A stretch of DNA of 11,980 nucleotides from JACDDK01 sp038198445. GTDB lineage: Bacteria > Actinomycetota > Rubrobacteria > Rubrobacterales > Rubrobacteraceae. The stretch covers positions 1 to 11,980 of the forward strand of contig JBBPZZ010000175.1 in the NCBI GenBank assembly GCA_038198445.1. Reading direction: 5' to 3'. The notes beneath the pieces are model-generated. The model searched no databases. It was not told where the DNA came from and saw nothing but the letters and a program-made list of their open reading frames with translations. Shown here piece after piece: positions 1-6,579 of the stretch. The position numbers and the translations under genes are program-made. Each line of letters begins with the position of its first letter. Positions within the stretch are counted from its first letter, which is position 1.

Positions 1-1
1 G

Positions 2-1117
2 GCCGATGTGGAGATGGACTGGAAGGTAGACCATGACGATGTCCACGTATGGATTCACGAGGACGGCATGTTCTCGGCCATCCCCATGCCGGGGGACCGC
101 CGGTGGCGGTTGTTCGTCGAGTCCGGCAAGGAGGTCGAAGAAGGAGCTACCGAGGTCACCCTGGATCTCATCCGGCGGCTCATGGCCGGGCGCATCGGCG
201 ACCGCGTTACCCTGGTGAGCAACCCTACGTGGCTCTCGGAATTCAGGATAAGCTGCCGGATGGTGGACCGCTTCGGCAACGGACGGGTATTCCTCGCGGG
301 CGACGCGGCCCACGTCCACAGCCCGACCGGCGGCCAGGGCATCACGACCGGCGTGGGGGACGCCTGCAACCTGTCCTGGAAGCTCGACATGGCGCTACGC
401 GGCGTGGCGTCCGACACGCTCCTCGATACTTACACGGAGGAACGTCTGCCGGTAGTCCGCCGCGTGCTCAAGAACACCGACCAGACCGCGAGTATCTTCC
501 TGGCGCACAGTCGCGTCCGCCAACTCTTCCGGGATCGAATCGTACTGCCCCTGCTCCGCGGTCGCTTCATACAGAAACGGCTGACCAGAAGAATGTCGCA
601 ACTCGACATGAACTATCGCGGGTCTGGACTCTCGATCAACCAGGAGAAGGGACTAACTGGACGAGCGCGGGTGCGCGCGGGAGACCGGACGCCGGACGTA
701 CTCTTCCATGACACTCGCACGGGCGAGGAGACGTCGCTATTCGAGTTCCTCGGCCACTCCCGGCTTATAGCCCTGTTCGGTCCAGACCCGGACAGTGCAA
801 GCGACCGACCGGCCAGAATCGAACGGCTAATGAAGTCGCTAGGCCTCCTCGGCGTCGAATGTTTTACGGTGCTGCCAGAATCTGCGCGACAGATGGGCGA
901 CGGCCTGCTCGACGTTAGCGGCGACTTCCAGCGGCTCTACGGCGCAAGCGGTGATTTCCTCTATCTCATCCGCCCGGATGGATATGTCGGGCTGCTCCAG
1001 CGGCCGGTAGACGAGCGCGCGTTGCAAACCTACATGGCAAAGCTCTTCAGCGCGGAGGCTGTCGAAAATGCCTTTGCCGGGCAACCTGTAAAGCTTCCCG
1101 TCGAAGCCAGGCCATGA
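2..1117 (+). CDS. FAD-dependent aromatic hydroxylase (UbiH/PheA-TfdB type), 5' end outside window
   Basis: Class A flavoprotein monooxygenase, a family that uses NAD(P)H and O2 to hydroxylate aromatic or polyketide-like substrates in the cytoplasm. The reading frame is open to the left edge (A-D before the GTG at 8), so the N-terminal Rossmann GxGxxG is off the window and the GTG is probably internal. Visible are the second FAD motif, GRVFLAGDAAHVHSPTGGQG (codons from about 278), with the family-defining G-D and the Pro-Thr-Gly-Gly-Gln-Gly loop, and then the helix NLSWKLDMALRG. From about 690 (GDRTPDVLF onwards) to the stop lies a thioredoxin-fold-like C-terminal domain, as in phenol hydroxylase and anthracycline-type oxygenases, ending with FLYLIRPDGYVG. 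Fold family is confident; the substrate cannot be told. The next gene on this strand starts about 470 bases away, so it probably ends its transcription unit. Confidence 0.88.
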   Translation, partial: ADVEMDWKVDHDDVHVWIHEDGMFSAIPMPGDRRWRLFVESGKEVEEGATEVTLDLIRRLMAGRIGDRVTLVSNPTWLSEFRISCRMVDRFGNGRVFLAGDAAHVHSPTGGQGITTGVGDACNLSWKLDMALRGVASDTLLDTYTEERLPVVRRVLKNTDQTASIFLAHSRVRQLFRDRIVLPLLRGRFIQKRLTRRMSQLDMNYRGSGLSINQEKGLTGRARVRAGDRTPDVLFHDTRTGEETSLFEFLGHSRLIALFGPDPDSASDRPARIERLMKSLGLLGVECFTVLPESARQMGDGLLDVSGDFQRLYGASGDFLYLIRPDGYVGLLQRPVDERALQTYMAKLFSAEAVENAFAGQPVKLPVEARP

Positions 1118-1119
1118 CG

Positions 1120-1295
1120 CTAAAGCGTTCGATGGCAGGACACAAAAGATAATATCCGGCGCAACGCCTGGCAGGGATCTCCATCGCCGTACAGTTCCTG
1201 GCGCTCCTCTATACACTGGTGGAGTATCTGTGCCGGAACTGTACTATTTTCGATGTTCTTCAAGATGATGGTCTTGTCGTGAGGTAGCACGAACT
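1120..1295 (-). pseudogene. Possible C-terminal remnant of an unidentified minus-strand gene
   Basis: The minus strand is open from about 1356 down to a TAG at 1120-1122. From about 1295 leftward the peptide looks protein-like, with charged and amphipathic runs such as LPHDKTIILKNIE, ILHQCIEERQELYGDGDP and CQALRRIL, and good use of ATC, AAG, GAG and CAG codons. Upstream of 1295 the same frame is only the complement of the trpC relic and looks like noise, so no credible start remains. I do not recognise the family. It could be the tail of a truncated gene or a chance open frame. Confidence 0.25.
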
Positions 1296-1306
1296 GCTCC
1301 GCACTC

Positions 1307-1486
1307 GTAGCCGAAAGCGGTGTCAAGGGCCTGGAGGATGCCCAGCGACTGCGCAAGGCTGAGGCCGATGCGGTGCTGGTGGGGAGGCGGCGATACTGTA
1401 CCCTTCGCTGGTGTCGAGGCTCTCACGGTTATGCTAGTAAGTTGGCGGCTCTACTTGGCGTAGAGGCCATTTGCCGCACAACCTAG
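1307..1486 (+). pseudogene. trpC: trpC relic: C-terminal fragment of indole-3-glycerol phosphate synthase
   Basis: Codons from 1307 read VAESG, then a Glu-Asp helix (GLEDAQRLRKA), then ADAVLVG, then KLAALLG before TAG at 1484-1486. This matches the end of TrpC: beta-strand 7 with the conserved E-S-G, the D-x-x-R-L helix, and the A-D-A-V-L-V-G strand that binds the substrate phosphate. Everything before it is missing. The frame meets a TGA at 1280-1282 and there is no start. A neighbouring frame (1237-1306) reads N-x-T-I-F-D-V at roughly the spacing of the family's N-R-D-L-x-T-F-E-V segment, but it carries an in-frame TAG at 1284 and would need a frameshift at about 1305; that extension is tentative. 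The stretch after LVG is also off-consensus. It is a decayed fragment and cannot make an enzyme. A functional trpC is presumably elsewhere. Confidence 0.6.
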
Positions 1487-1499
1487 TGGGATTTAAGAT
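1471..1499 (+). promoter_or_regulatory. Candidate sigma-70-type promoter for the R-M gene
   Basis: TTGCCG (1471-1476) and TAAGAT (1494-1499) are separated by exactly 17 bases, each matching consensus at 4 of 6 positions, in the AT-richest part of the interval. Initiation near 1506 would leave a leader of about 85 bases before the R-M start at 1592. The -35 box lies inside the last codons of the trpC relic. Weak match, sequence only. Confidence 0.3.
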
Positions 1500-1578
1500 G
1501 TAGCATAAACTCAAAGCTTTCGTTTAGTGGTTTACGCGGAGCGCTTGTAGAGAAGCTGAAGCGACGGCTGATGCTAGT

Positions 1579-1584
1579 GGGAGG
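1579..1584 (+). promoter_or_regulatory. Shine-Dalgarno that fixes the R-M start
   Basis: GGGAGG lies 7 bases before the ATG at 1592. It falls inside the frame if translation began at the in-frame ATG 1571, which has no comparable site upstream. This decides for the start at 1592, giving 1111 residues. Confidence 0.7.
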
Positions 1585-1591
1585 ATTATGT

Positions 1592-4500
1592 ATGGAGTTG
1601 GAACTTCGCTCGGCGATCGCAAAGTTTGGGTCTGAAGCCAAGGCCAAGCTGTCAAACATCGCGGCAACAGGAGAACCAGAAGATCAACTTCGGGCGCCGC
1701 TCGAAGACTTGTTCGAGAACCTGGCGGAGCTTTGCGGAGTCCCACCATCCAAAATCGCGGCTGTTGGCGAGTCTTCGTTGGCCGAGTTGAAGACACGTCC
1801 TGATTACGCGATTACCGTCCACAATGCGCTCGTTGGGTTTGTTGAGGTCAAGGCGCCCGGTAAGGGCGCCAACCCACGCAGGTTCAAAGACCGGCACGAC
1901 AAGCAGCAGTGGGAAAAGCTTCAGTCGCTCCCGAATCTTATCTACACGGATGGGAACGAGTTTAGCCTTTGGCGTAGCGGTGAGCTGGTAGGTCAGATTG
2001 TCAGTCTTATCGGTGATGTCGAAATTTCCGGAGCCGATCTCGACGCGCCGCCTGCCTTGCTGGGCCTTTTTGAAGACTTCATCACCTGGGACCCCATACC
2101 TCCGCGAGATGCGAAACAACTGGCCGAGGTGAGTGCCCGGCTGTGTCGGTTGTTGCGTGACGAGGTGAACGAGCAGTTGGCGCTCGGGAGCCCGGCTCTA
2201 ACGGCGCTCGCGGCCGACTGGAGAAAGCTGCTGTTCCCAGAGGCGTCCAACGAGCAGTTCGCAGACGGATACGCCCAGGCGGTAACGTTCGGTTTGTTGA
2301 TGGCCCGGGCGCGCGAGATAGAGCTTAGTGAAGGGCTCGACCAGGTCGCTCGTCAACTGGGACAGACAAACTCGCTGATCGGCACCGCGTTGCGCATCCT
2401 GACGGACGACGCGGAGAACCAGGCGACGCTGAAGACCTCGCTAGGTACGCTCACGCGGGTGCTCGACGAGGTTCACTGGACGACTATCAGCAAGGGTGAT
2501 CCTGAAGCATGGCTCTACTTCTATGAGGATTTTCTGGAAGTCTACGACAACAAGCTCCGAAAGAAGACCGGCTCGTACTACACGCCACCCGAGGTCGTCG
2601 GCGCGATGGTTCGATTGGTTGACGACGTACTCCGAGATAGGTTTAGACTCTCTTCGGGCTTGGCATCTCCCGAAGTGACCGTGGCCGATCCCTCGGTCGG
2701 CACGGGCACCTTCATACTCGGGACGTTGCGCCGGATCGCTAAGACAGTCGAAGAGAACGAAGGACCTGGCGCTGTGCCCGCGGCGATAGATGCTGCCATA
2801 AAACGCCTGATCTCGTTCGAGATACAACTCGGCCCGTTCGCTGTAGCCCAGTTGCGCATCCTGGCTGAGCTTGCGGAACTAACCAAAACCTCCGCGCCGC
2901 CTACAACGCCGCTGCAAATGTTCGTCACCGACGCACTCGGCAACCCTTACGAAGAGCAAGACTGGTTGCCCGCGATCTTCGGTCCTATTGCAAAGTCTCG
3001 GCAGCAGGCCAACGAGATCAAGCGTCAAGAGCCGATCACGGTGGTTATAGGCAATCCGCCGTACAAGGAAAAGGCGAAGGGCCGAGGCGGATGGGTGGAA
3101 TCCGGCAACGCCGTAGAGGCCGCACCGCTCAAAGCGTGGATGCCGCCGCGCGAATGGGGGGTTGGCGCGCATGCGAAGCACCTGCGTAACCTGTATGTGT
3201 ACTTCTGGCGCTGGGCGACTTGGAAAGTGTTCGACCATCACCCAGACGCCAACACGGGGATCGTCTGCTTTATCACGGTCGCTGGTTTCCTAAACGGTCC
3301 CGGCTTCCAGAAGATGCGCGATTACCTCCGGCGAACCGCCGATGAGCTGTGGGTGATCGACTGCTCGCCGGAGGGACATCAGCCTGCGGTCAACACCAGA
3401 ATTTTCGAGGCTGTGCAGCAGCCCGTTTGCATCGTGCTCGCCTCCCGGTCGCCGGGCACGGATCAAGAAACACCCGCGACGGTTCGGTATCGGTCGCTTC
3501 CCACCGGGCACCGGCGTGAAAAGTTGGATGCGTTGGGCAACCTTACCCTCGACACCGATGGCTGGACGGAGTGTCCGGTCGGGTGGCGCGCCCCGTTCTT
3601 GCCGGAGGGAGTGGGGGAATGGTCAACGTATCCGGCGCTCGAAGACCTGTTCGTCTACAACGGCTCTGGTGTGATGCCTGGGCGCACCTGGATAATCGCG
3701 CCCGACACCGAGTCCCTGAAACGGCGTTGGCAAACGCTGATCGACGCTCAGTCCGACCAAAAAGAAGATTTGTTCCACCCGCATCTACGCGGTGGAGAAC
3801 CGGGCGACAAGCACAGCAAACGTGTGGTGAAGAAGGGATTGCCTGGCTATGAGCCGCAGCTTACGCCCGTGGCCGACGAGAAAGGCCCTGGCCTCCCGCC
3901 GACGCGCTACGGGTTTCGCTCATTCGACCGCCAGTGGATCATCCCTGACAACCGGGTGATCAATCAACCCAACCCTACTTTGTGGGAGGCGCATTCGGAT
4001 CAACAAGTGTACCTGACGGCACTCGCGCGGTCGTCGCCCTCGTCTGGTCCTGCCCTCACCTTCACGGCCTCGACCCCCGACCTCGATCACTACAGTGGAC
4101 GAGGTGGGCGCGTGTTCCCTCTCTGGCGTGATCGCGACGCCAGCATCCCCAACGTTCCTTCCGCCCTGCTCGACTATCTCGGTCAGCGGTACGGGAGGGC
4201 GGTCGGCGCGGAGGACCTGATGGCCTACATCGCGGCGGTTGCGTCTCATCCGGCGTTCACCGACCGCTTTAAAGATGATCTTGCTCAGCCGGGTCTCCGG
4301 GTTCCGCTCTCAGCGGAGGTCAGTATATTCGACGCCGCGGTCGAGCTTGGGCACAACATAATTTGGCTCCAAACCTTTGGCGAGCGGTGCGTGGACGACG
4401 ATGAAGGTCGGCTTGCGGGTCCGCCACGGCTCGCACCGGGCGATGCGCTGCGAATCCTAGCGGACGGCGCGATCCCGCTAGATCCGGATTCCATGCCCGA

Positions 4501-4927
4501 TACCATCGACTACGACGCGGTCAACCGCAGGCTGTTGGTGGGTAGTGGGTATGTGGAGAACGTGGACCCCCGGGTTTGGAACTACGAGGTCTCCGGCAAG
4601 CAGGTGTTGCGCCAGTGGTTCAGCTACCGCAAGGCGAACCGGGAGCGGCCGATTATCGGCGACCGGCGACCACCATCAAAGTTAGGAGAACTGCAGCCAG
4701 ATCACTGGCTCGCGGAGTACACGACGGAGCTCATAAACGTGCTTAACGTGCTCGGCCGACTCGTCGACCTTGAACAGCCGCAAGCCGAACTGCTTGAAAG
4801 AGTCTGTTCCGCTAAGACCATCTCAACTGAAGAGTTGGGCGAAGCGGGCGTGCTTGCCGCGAAAACCGACTCAGTGCGTAGAAGCGCCGGCGCATTTGCG
4901 TTGAGACAGATAAATTTGCTCGACTGA
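1592..4927 (+). CDS. Single-chain type ISP/IIG-like restriction-modification enzyme
   Basis: A 1111-residue DNA N6-adenine methyltransferase fused to a nuclease. It should methylate adenine in a host recognition site and cut unmodified DNA. The N-terminal region has a PD-ExK arrangement: Pro-Asp at 70-71 and Glu-Val-Lys at 85-87, in the context VGFVEVKAPG. The methyltransferase begins at about 325 with YYTPPEVV (329-336), then motif I DPSVGTGTF (366-374), an E-I-Q-L-x-P-F-A-V-A-Q-L-R segment, and catalytic motif IV NPPY (488-491). The C-terminal half matches type ISP/PglX-type specificity regions: TASTPDLDHYSGRGG and VFPLWRD (about 824-850), and VWNY with W-F-x-Y-R-K (about 995-1015). LlaGI/LlaBIII-type ISP enzymes carry a helicase between nuclease and methylase; this protein has no room for one and no Walker motifs, so it resembles type IIG in layout. 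There is no separate S, R, helicase or BREX/DISARM gene beside it. It is alone on its strand, next to a gene relic, which suggests acquisition. Recognition site unknown. Confidence 0.88.
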   Translation: MELELRSAIAKFGSEAKAKLSNIAATGEPEDQLRAPLEDLFENLAELCGVPPSKIAAVGESSLAELKTRPDYAITVHNALVGFVEVKAPGKGANPRRFKDRHDKQQWEKLQSLPNLIYTDGNEFSLWRSGELVGQIVSLIGDVEISGADLDAPPALLGLFEDFITWDPIPPRDAKQLAEVSARLCRLLRDEVNEQLALGSPALTALAADWRKLLFPEASNEQFADGYAQAVTFGLLMARAREIELSEGLDQVARQLGQTNSLIGTALRILTDDAENQATLKTSLGTLTRVLDEVHWTTISKGDPEAWLYFYEDFLEVYDNKLRKKTGSYYTPPEVVGAMVRLVDDVLRDRFRLSSGLASPEVTVADPSVGTGTFILGTLRRIAKTVEENEGPGAVPAAIDAAIKRLISFEIQLGPFAVAQLRILAELAELTKTSAPPTTPLQMFVTDALGNPYEEQDWLPAIFGPIAKSRQQANEIKRQEPITVVIGNPPYKEKAKGRGGWVESGNAVEAAPLKAWMPPREWGVGAHAKHLRNLYVYFWRWATWKVFDHHPDANTGIVCFITVAGFLNGPGFQKMRDYLRRTADELWVIDCSPEGHQPAVNTRIFEAVQQPVCIVLASRSPGTDQETPATVRYRSLPTGHRREKLDALGNLTLDTDGWTECPVGWRAPFLPEGVGEWSTYPALEDLFVYNGSGVMPGRTWIIAPDTESLKRRWQTLIDAQSDQKEDLFHPHLRGGEPGDKHSKRVVKKGLPGYEPQLTPVADEKGPGLPPTRYGFRSFDRQWIIPDNRVINQPNPTLWEAHSDQQVYLTALARSSPSSGPALTFTASTPDLDHYSGRGGRVFPLWRDRDASIPNVPSALLDYLGQRYGRAVGAEDLMAYIAAVASHPAFTDRFKDDLAQPGLRVPLSAEVSIFDAAVELGHNIIWLQTFGERCVDDDEGRLAGPPRLAPGDALRILADGAIPLDPDSMPDTIDYDAVNRRLLVGSGYVENVDPRVWNYEVSGKQVLRQWFSYRKANRERPIIGDRRPPSKLGELQPDHWLAEYTTELINVLNVLGRLVDLEQPQAELLERVCSAKTISTEELGEAGVLAAKTDSVRRSAGAFALRQINLLD

Positions 4928-4988
4928 CTGCAGGCGTTTCCCTGCGTCTGAGCAGAAGCACCGGAGGAACCGAGACTAACTACTCAGT
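4928..4988. other. Short convergent gap with a small hairpin
   Basis: Sixty-one bases separate the stop of the R-M gene from the stop of the thioredoxin gene on the other strand. GCAGG (4930-4934) and CCTGC (4941-4945) could form a 5-bp stem with a 6-base loop, but no T-run follows on either strand. At best it is a weak two-way terminator. Confidence 0.25.
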
Positions 4989-5720
4989 TCAGGACTCGTC
5001 GCGCTCCGCCAACAGTTCCTGGATCTTCTTGTCCGTCTCGTCGTAGGCGCCTTCGCCGATGTGCTTGTAGCGGATGAAGCCGTCGGCGTCGATCAGGTAC
5101 CAGGTCGGCCAGTAGCGCTGGCCGTAAGCGTTCCAGGTTGCGTCGTTGTTGTCCAGGGCGACGGGGTACTGGATGTTGGCCTGTTTCACGGCCTCCGCGA
5201 CGCTGGCGTAATCTTTCTCGAACTCGAACTCTGGCTTGTGGATGCCGATCACCTGTAGCCCGTCTCCAGAATACTTCTCGTAGAGCGAGTTGATATGCGG
5301 CTGGGCGTTCTGGCAGTTGTAGCAACTGTAGGTCCAGAACTCTAGCAGGACGACCTCACCGCGCGCATCCGCGAGGGAGATCCCATCCGTGTTGATGAAT
5401 CCGGTAGGGTCCACGATCTCTTTCGCGCGCGGATACCTGCCTTCCTTGCTCGCGATGCTCTGCGGTTTGTTCTCGGGCTGCTTTTGCTTCGCTGACTCTT
5501 TGTGATCGGGTGGTTTAGTAGGGTCTTTAGAGGTCGTCCGGGGTTTCGCGCTGTGAGACGAACCGTTCGCTTCGTTATTGGTTTGTTCGGCAGGCTGAGA
5601 TCTCGCCTGTTCGTCGCTTGCGTCTGCCGGCTTGAACCGGAGTTGGATGAAGGAGATCGCGCCGACGATCAGGAGTAGCGTCAGGGCGAGCAGTATCGGT
5701 CTGGGAGCGAGCAGTTTCAT
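4989..5720 (-). CDS. Membrane-anchored thioredoxin of the TlpA/DipZ type
   Basis: A 243-residue extracytoplasmic thiol-disulfide oxidoreductase, expected to receive electrons from the CcdA protein encoded just before it and pass them to oxidised cysteines outside the membrane. Residues 5-26 form one hydrophobic signal anchor. Residues 31-97 are a hydrophilic linker rich in Lys, Pro, Ser, Gln and Glu. The thioredoxin fold starts at about 100. Its active site is Cys133-Tyr-Asn-Cys136 in WTYSCYNCQ, with a cis-Pro at 205 (YWPTWYLI). The segments HKPEFEFEKD and PVALDNNDATWNAYGQRYWP are typical of the C-terminal domain of DipZ, which in other bacteria is fused to CcdA; here the two halves are separate genes. 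The open frame continues far upstream, but the ATG at 5720 is chosen because it overlaps the ccdA stop as ATGA, sits behind GAGG, and begins a proper signal anchor. Confidence 0.9.
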   Translation of the reverse strand: MKLLAPRPILLALTLLLIVGAISFIQLRFKPADASDEQARSQPAEQTNNEANGSSHSAKPRTTSKDPTKPPDHKESAKQKQPENKPQSIASKEGRYPRAKEIVDPTGFINTDGISLADARGEVVLLEFWTYSCYNCQNAQPHINSLYEKYSGDGLQVIGIHKPEFEFEKDYASVAEAVKQANIQYPVALDNNDATWNAYGQRYWPTWYLIDADGFIRYKHIGEGAYDETDKKIQELLAERDES

Positions 5721-6424
5721 AGGAGCACCTCGTTCAGTAACTGGAAGTTTGCGAGCAGGCTGAGGTTGTTGGTGAAGACGAGCACGCCCATCGCGAGAAG
5801 GATCACGCCGAACGCCACGTGGATGCGCGATGACCACCGGCGATGTTTCTTTATGAACGCGAATGCTCGGGACGGGAACAGCGCCACGAGCAGAAATGGT
5901 GCTCCGAGGCCGAGGGCGTAGGCGAGGAGCAGAGGGAATGCGGACGCCGGGTTCGAGGCCGCGAGCGCGAGGGTGCTGCCGAGGATCGGCCCAACGCACG
6001 GCGTCCAGGCTACCCCAAAGGAAGCGCCAAACAGGAGAGAGGCGAGGTAGCCGGACTTGAAAGTACCCGAACTCACCGAGTATTGCCGATCCAGAACAGG
6101 CAGCCGAAGCAAGCCCGTCAGGTGCAGCCCGAGGATTATGATGACCGTCCCGGCGATGCGTGAGAGCCAGGTGATTACTTCCGCGGCGGCCTGTTGCAGC
6201 GCCGCGTTCAGCGCTATTCCGAGGAGGGCGAACACCGCTGAGAAGCCGGCCACGAAGAGAACGGTGCTCAGTAGTACGTCCCGCCGCTTGAGTTCCGTGT
6301 AGCCGAGGGAAGTACCCGCCAGTTGCGCGAAGAAGGCTGGGATCACGGGCAGCATGCACGGCGAGAGGAAGGAGGCGAGGCCGGCGGCGCCCGCGAGCAC
6401 GAGTGTCGGCTCAGTCATGTTCAT
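5717..6424 (-). CDS. ccdA: CcdA-type thiol-disulfide electron carrier
   Basis: A 235-residue polytopic membrane protein that moves reducing equivalents from cytoplasmic thioredoxin across the membrane to an extracytoplasmic thioredoxin-like partner (the transmembrane part of DsbD/DipZ). About six hydrophobic segments are visible (about 7-30, 50-74, 84-106, 124-150, 163-186 and 199-218). The two catalytic cysteines lie in the family motifs Ser-Pro-Cys23-Met-Leu-Pro and Thr-Pro-Cys143-Val-Gly-Pro, in equivalent places of the two inverted halves. Length is normal for CcdA. The stop overlaps the ATG of the thioredoxin gene by four bases (5717-5720), indicating translational coupling. The ATG at 6424 is followed by another at 6418; neither has a strong Shine-Dalgarno, so the start could be six bases downstream. 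The partner may also serve cytochrome c maturation elsewhere, but no heme-handling gene is seen here. Confidence 0.92.
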   Translation of the reverse strand: MNMTEPTLVLAGAAGLASFLSPCMLPVIPAFFAQLAGTSLGYTELKRRDVLLSTVLFVAGFSAVFALLGIALNAALQQAAAEVITWLSRIAGTVIIILGLHLTGLLRLPVLDRQYSVSSGTFKSGYLASLLFGASFGVAWTPCVGPILGSTLALAASNPASAFPLLLAYALGLGAPFLLVALFPSRAFAFIKKHRRWSSRIHVAFGVILLAMGVLVFTNNLSLLANFQLLNEVLL

Positions 6425-6579
6425 TGGGCTGGTGAGTTCTCAAGATGCGAACCTCTCGCAGGTTGCTCTGCTGGTCTTGATTCGATTCTGGCACGCGCTG
6501 GTGACGTCAACAACGAGTTTCAATGGCAATGGGCGGAAGCGTAATGGACCCTTAAGGTTTCGTGATTCTGGCGCGGTCT
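6425..6579 (-). promoter_or_regulatory. Interval before ccdA, possible promoter
   Basis: This 155-base gap lies between the histidine kinase stop and ccdA, the largest break among the minus-strand genes. On the minus strand TTGACG occurs at 6510-6505 inside a perfect 8-base palindrome TGACGTCA (6502-6509). CAGAAT follows only 14 bases later and AATCGA at 17, so no good -10 is paired with it. CAGAATC also occurs twice (about 6564-6570 and 6484-6490). No terminator with a T-run is visible. ccdA and the thioredoxin may have their own promoter here; this is a weak inference. Confidence 0.25.

Larger units (their letters stand above)
1118..1591. other. Gene-free interval with gene remnants and a promoter
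   Basis: About 470 bases between the hydroxylase and the restriction-modification gene contain no intact gene. The right half holds a trpC relic on the + strand (1307-1486). The left half holds a minus-strand open stretch (about 1120-1295) that reads like coding sequence but matches no family I recognise. After 1486 the sequence becomes AT-richer and carries promoter-like hexamers and the ribosome binding site of the next gene. A tiny inverted repeat (ACGC-TAAA-GCGT, 1117-1128) sits at the hydroxylase stop. It is too short to call a terminator. Confidence 0.6.

Noticed and set aside
1571..1591. ATG 1571 as start of the R-M enzyme
   Set aside because: The Shine-Dalgarno GGGAGG lies downstream of it and is well placed for the ATG at 1592.
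1592..4927. BREX or DISARM defence island around the methylase
   Set aside because: None of the helicase, ATPase, phosphatase or Lon-like partner genes is present; flanking genes are metabolic and redox genes.
5721..6359. Long N-terminal extension of the thioredoxin frame, open to 6359 on the minus strand
   Set aside because: It is Arg/Pro-rich and fully antiparallel in frame to nothing useful: it overlaps ccdA in another frame on the same strand, while the internal ATG at 5720 has a ribosome binding site, an ATGA overlap and a proper signal anchor.
6502..6509. TGACGTCA palindrome as a regulator operator
   Set aside because: A single 8-base palindrome in GC-rich DNA is expected by chance often enough; there is no second copy nearby and no well-spaced -10.
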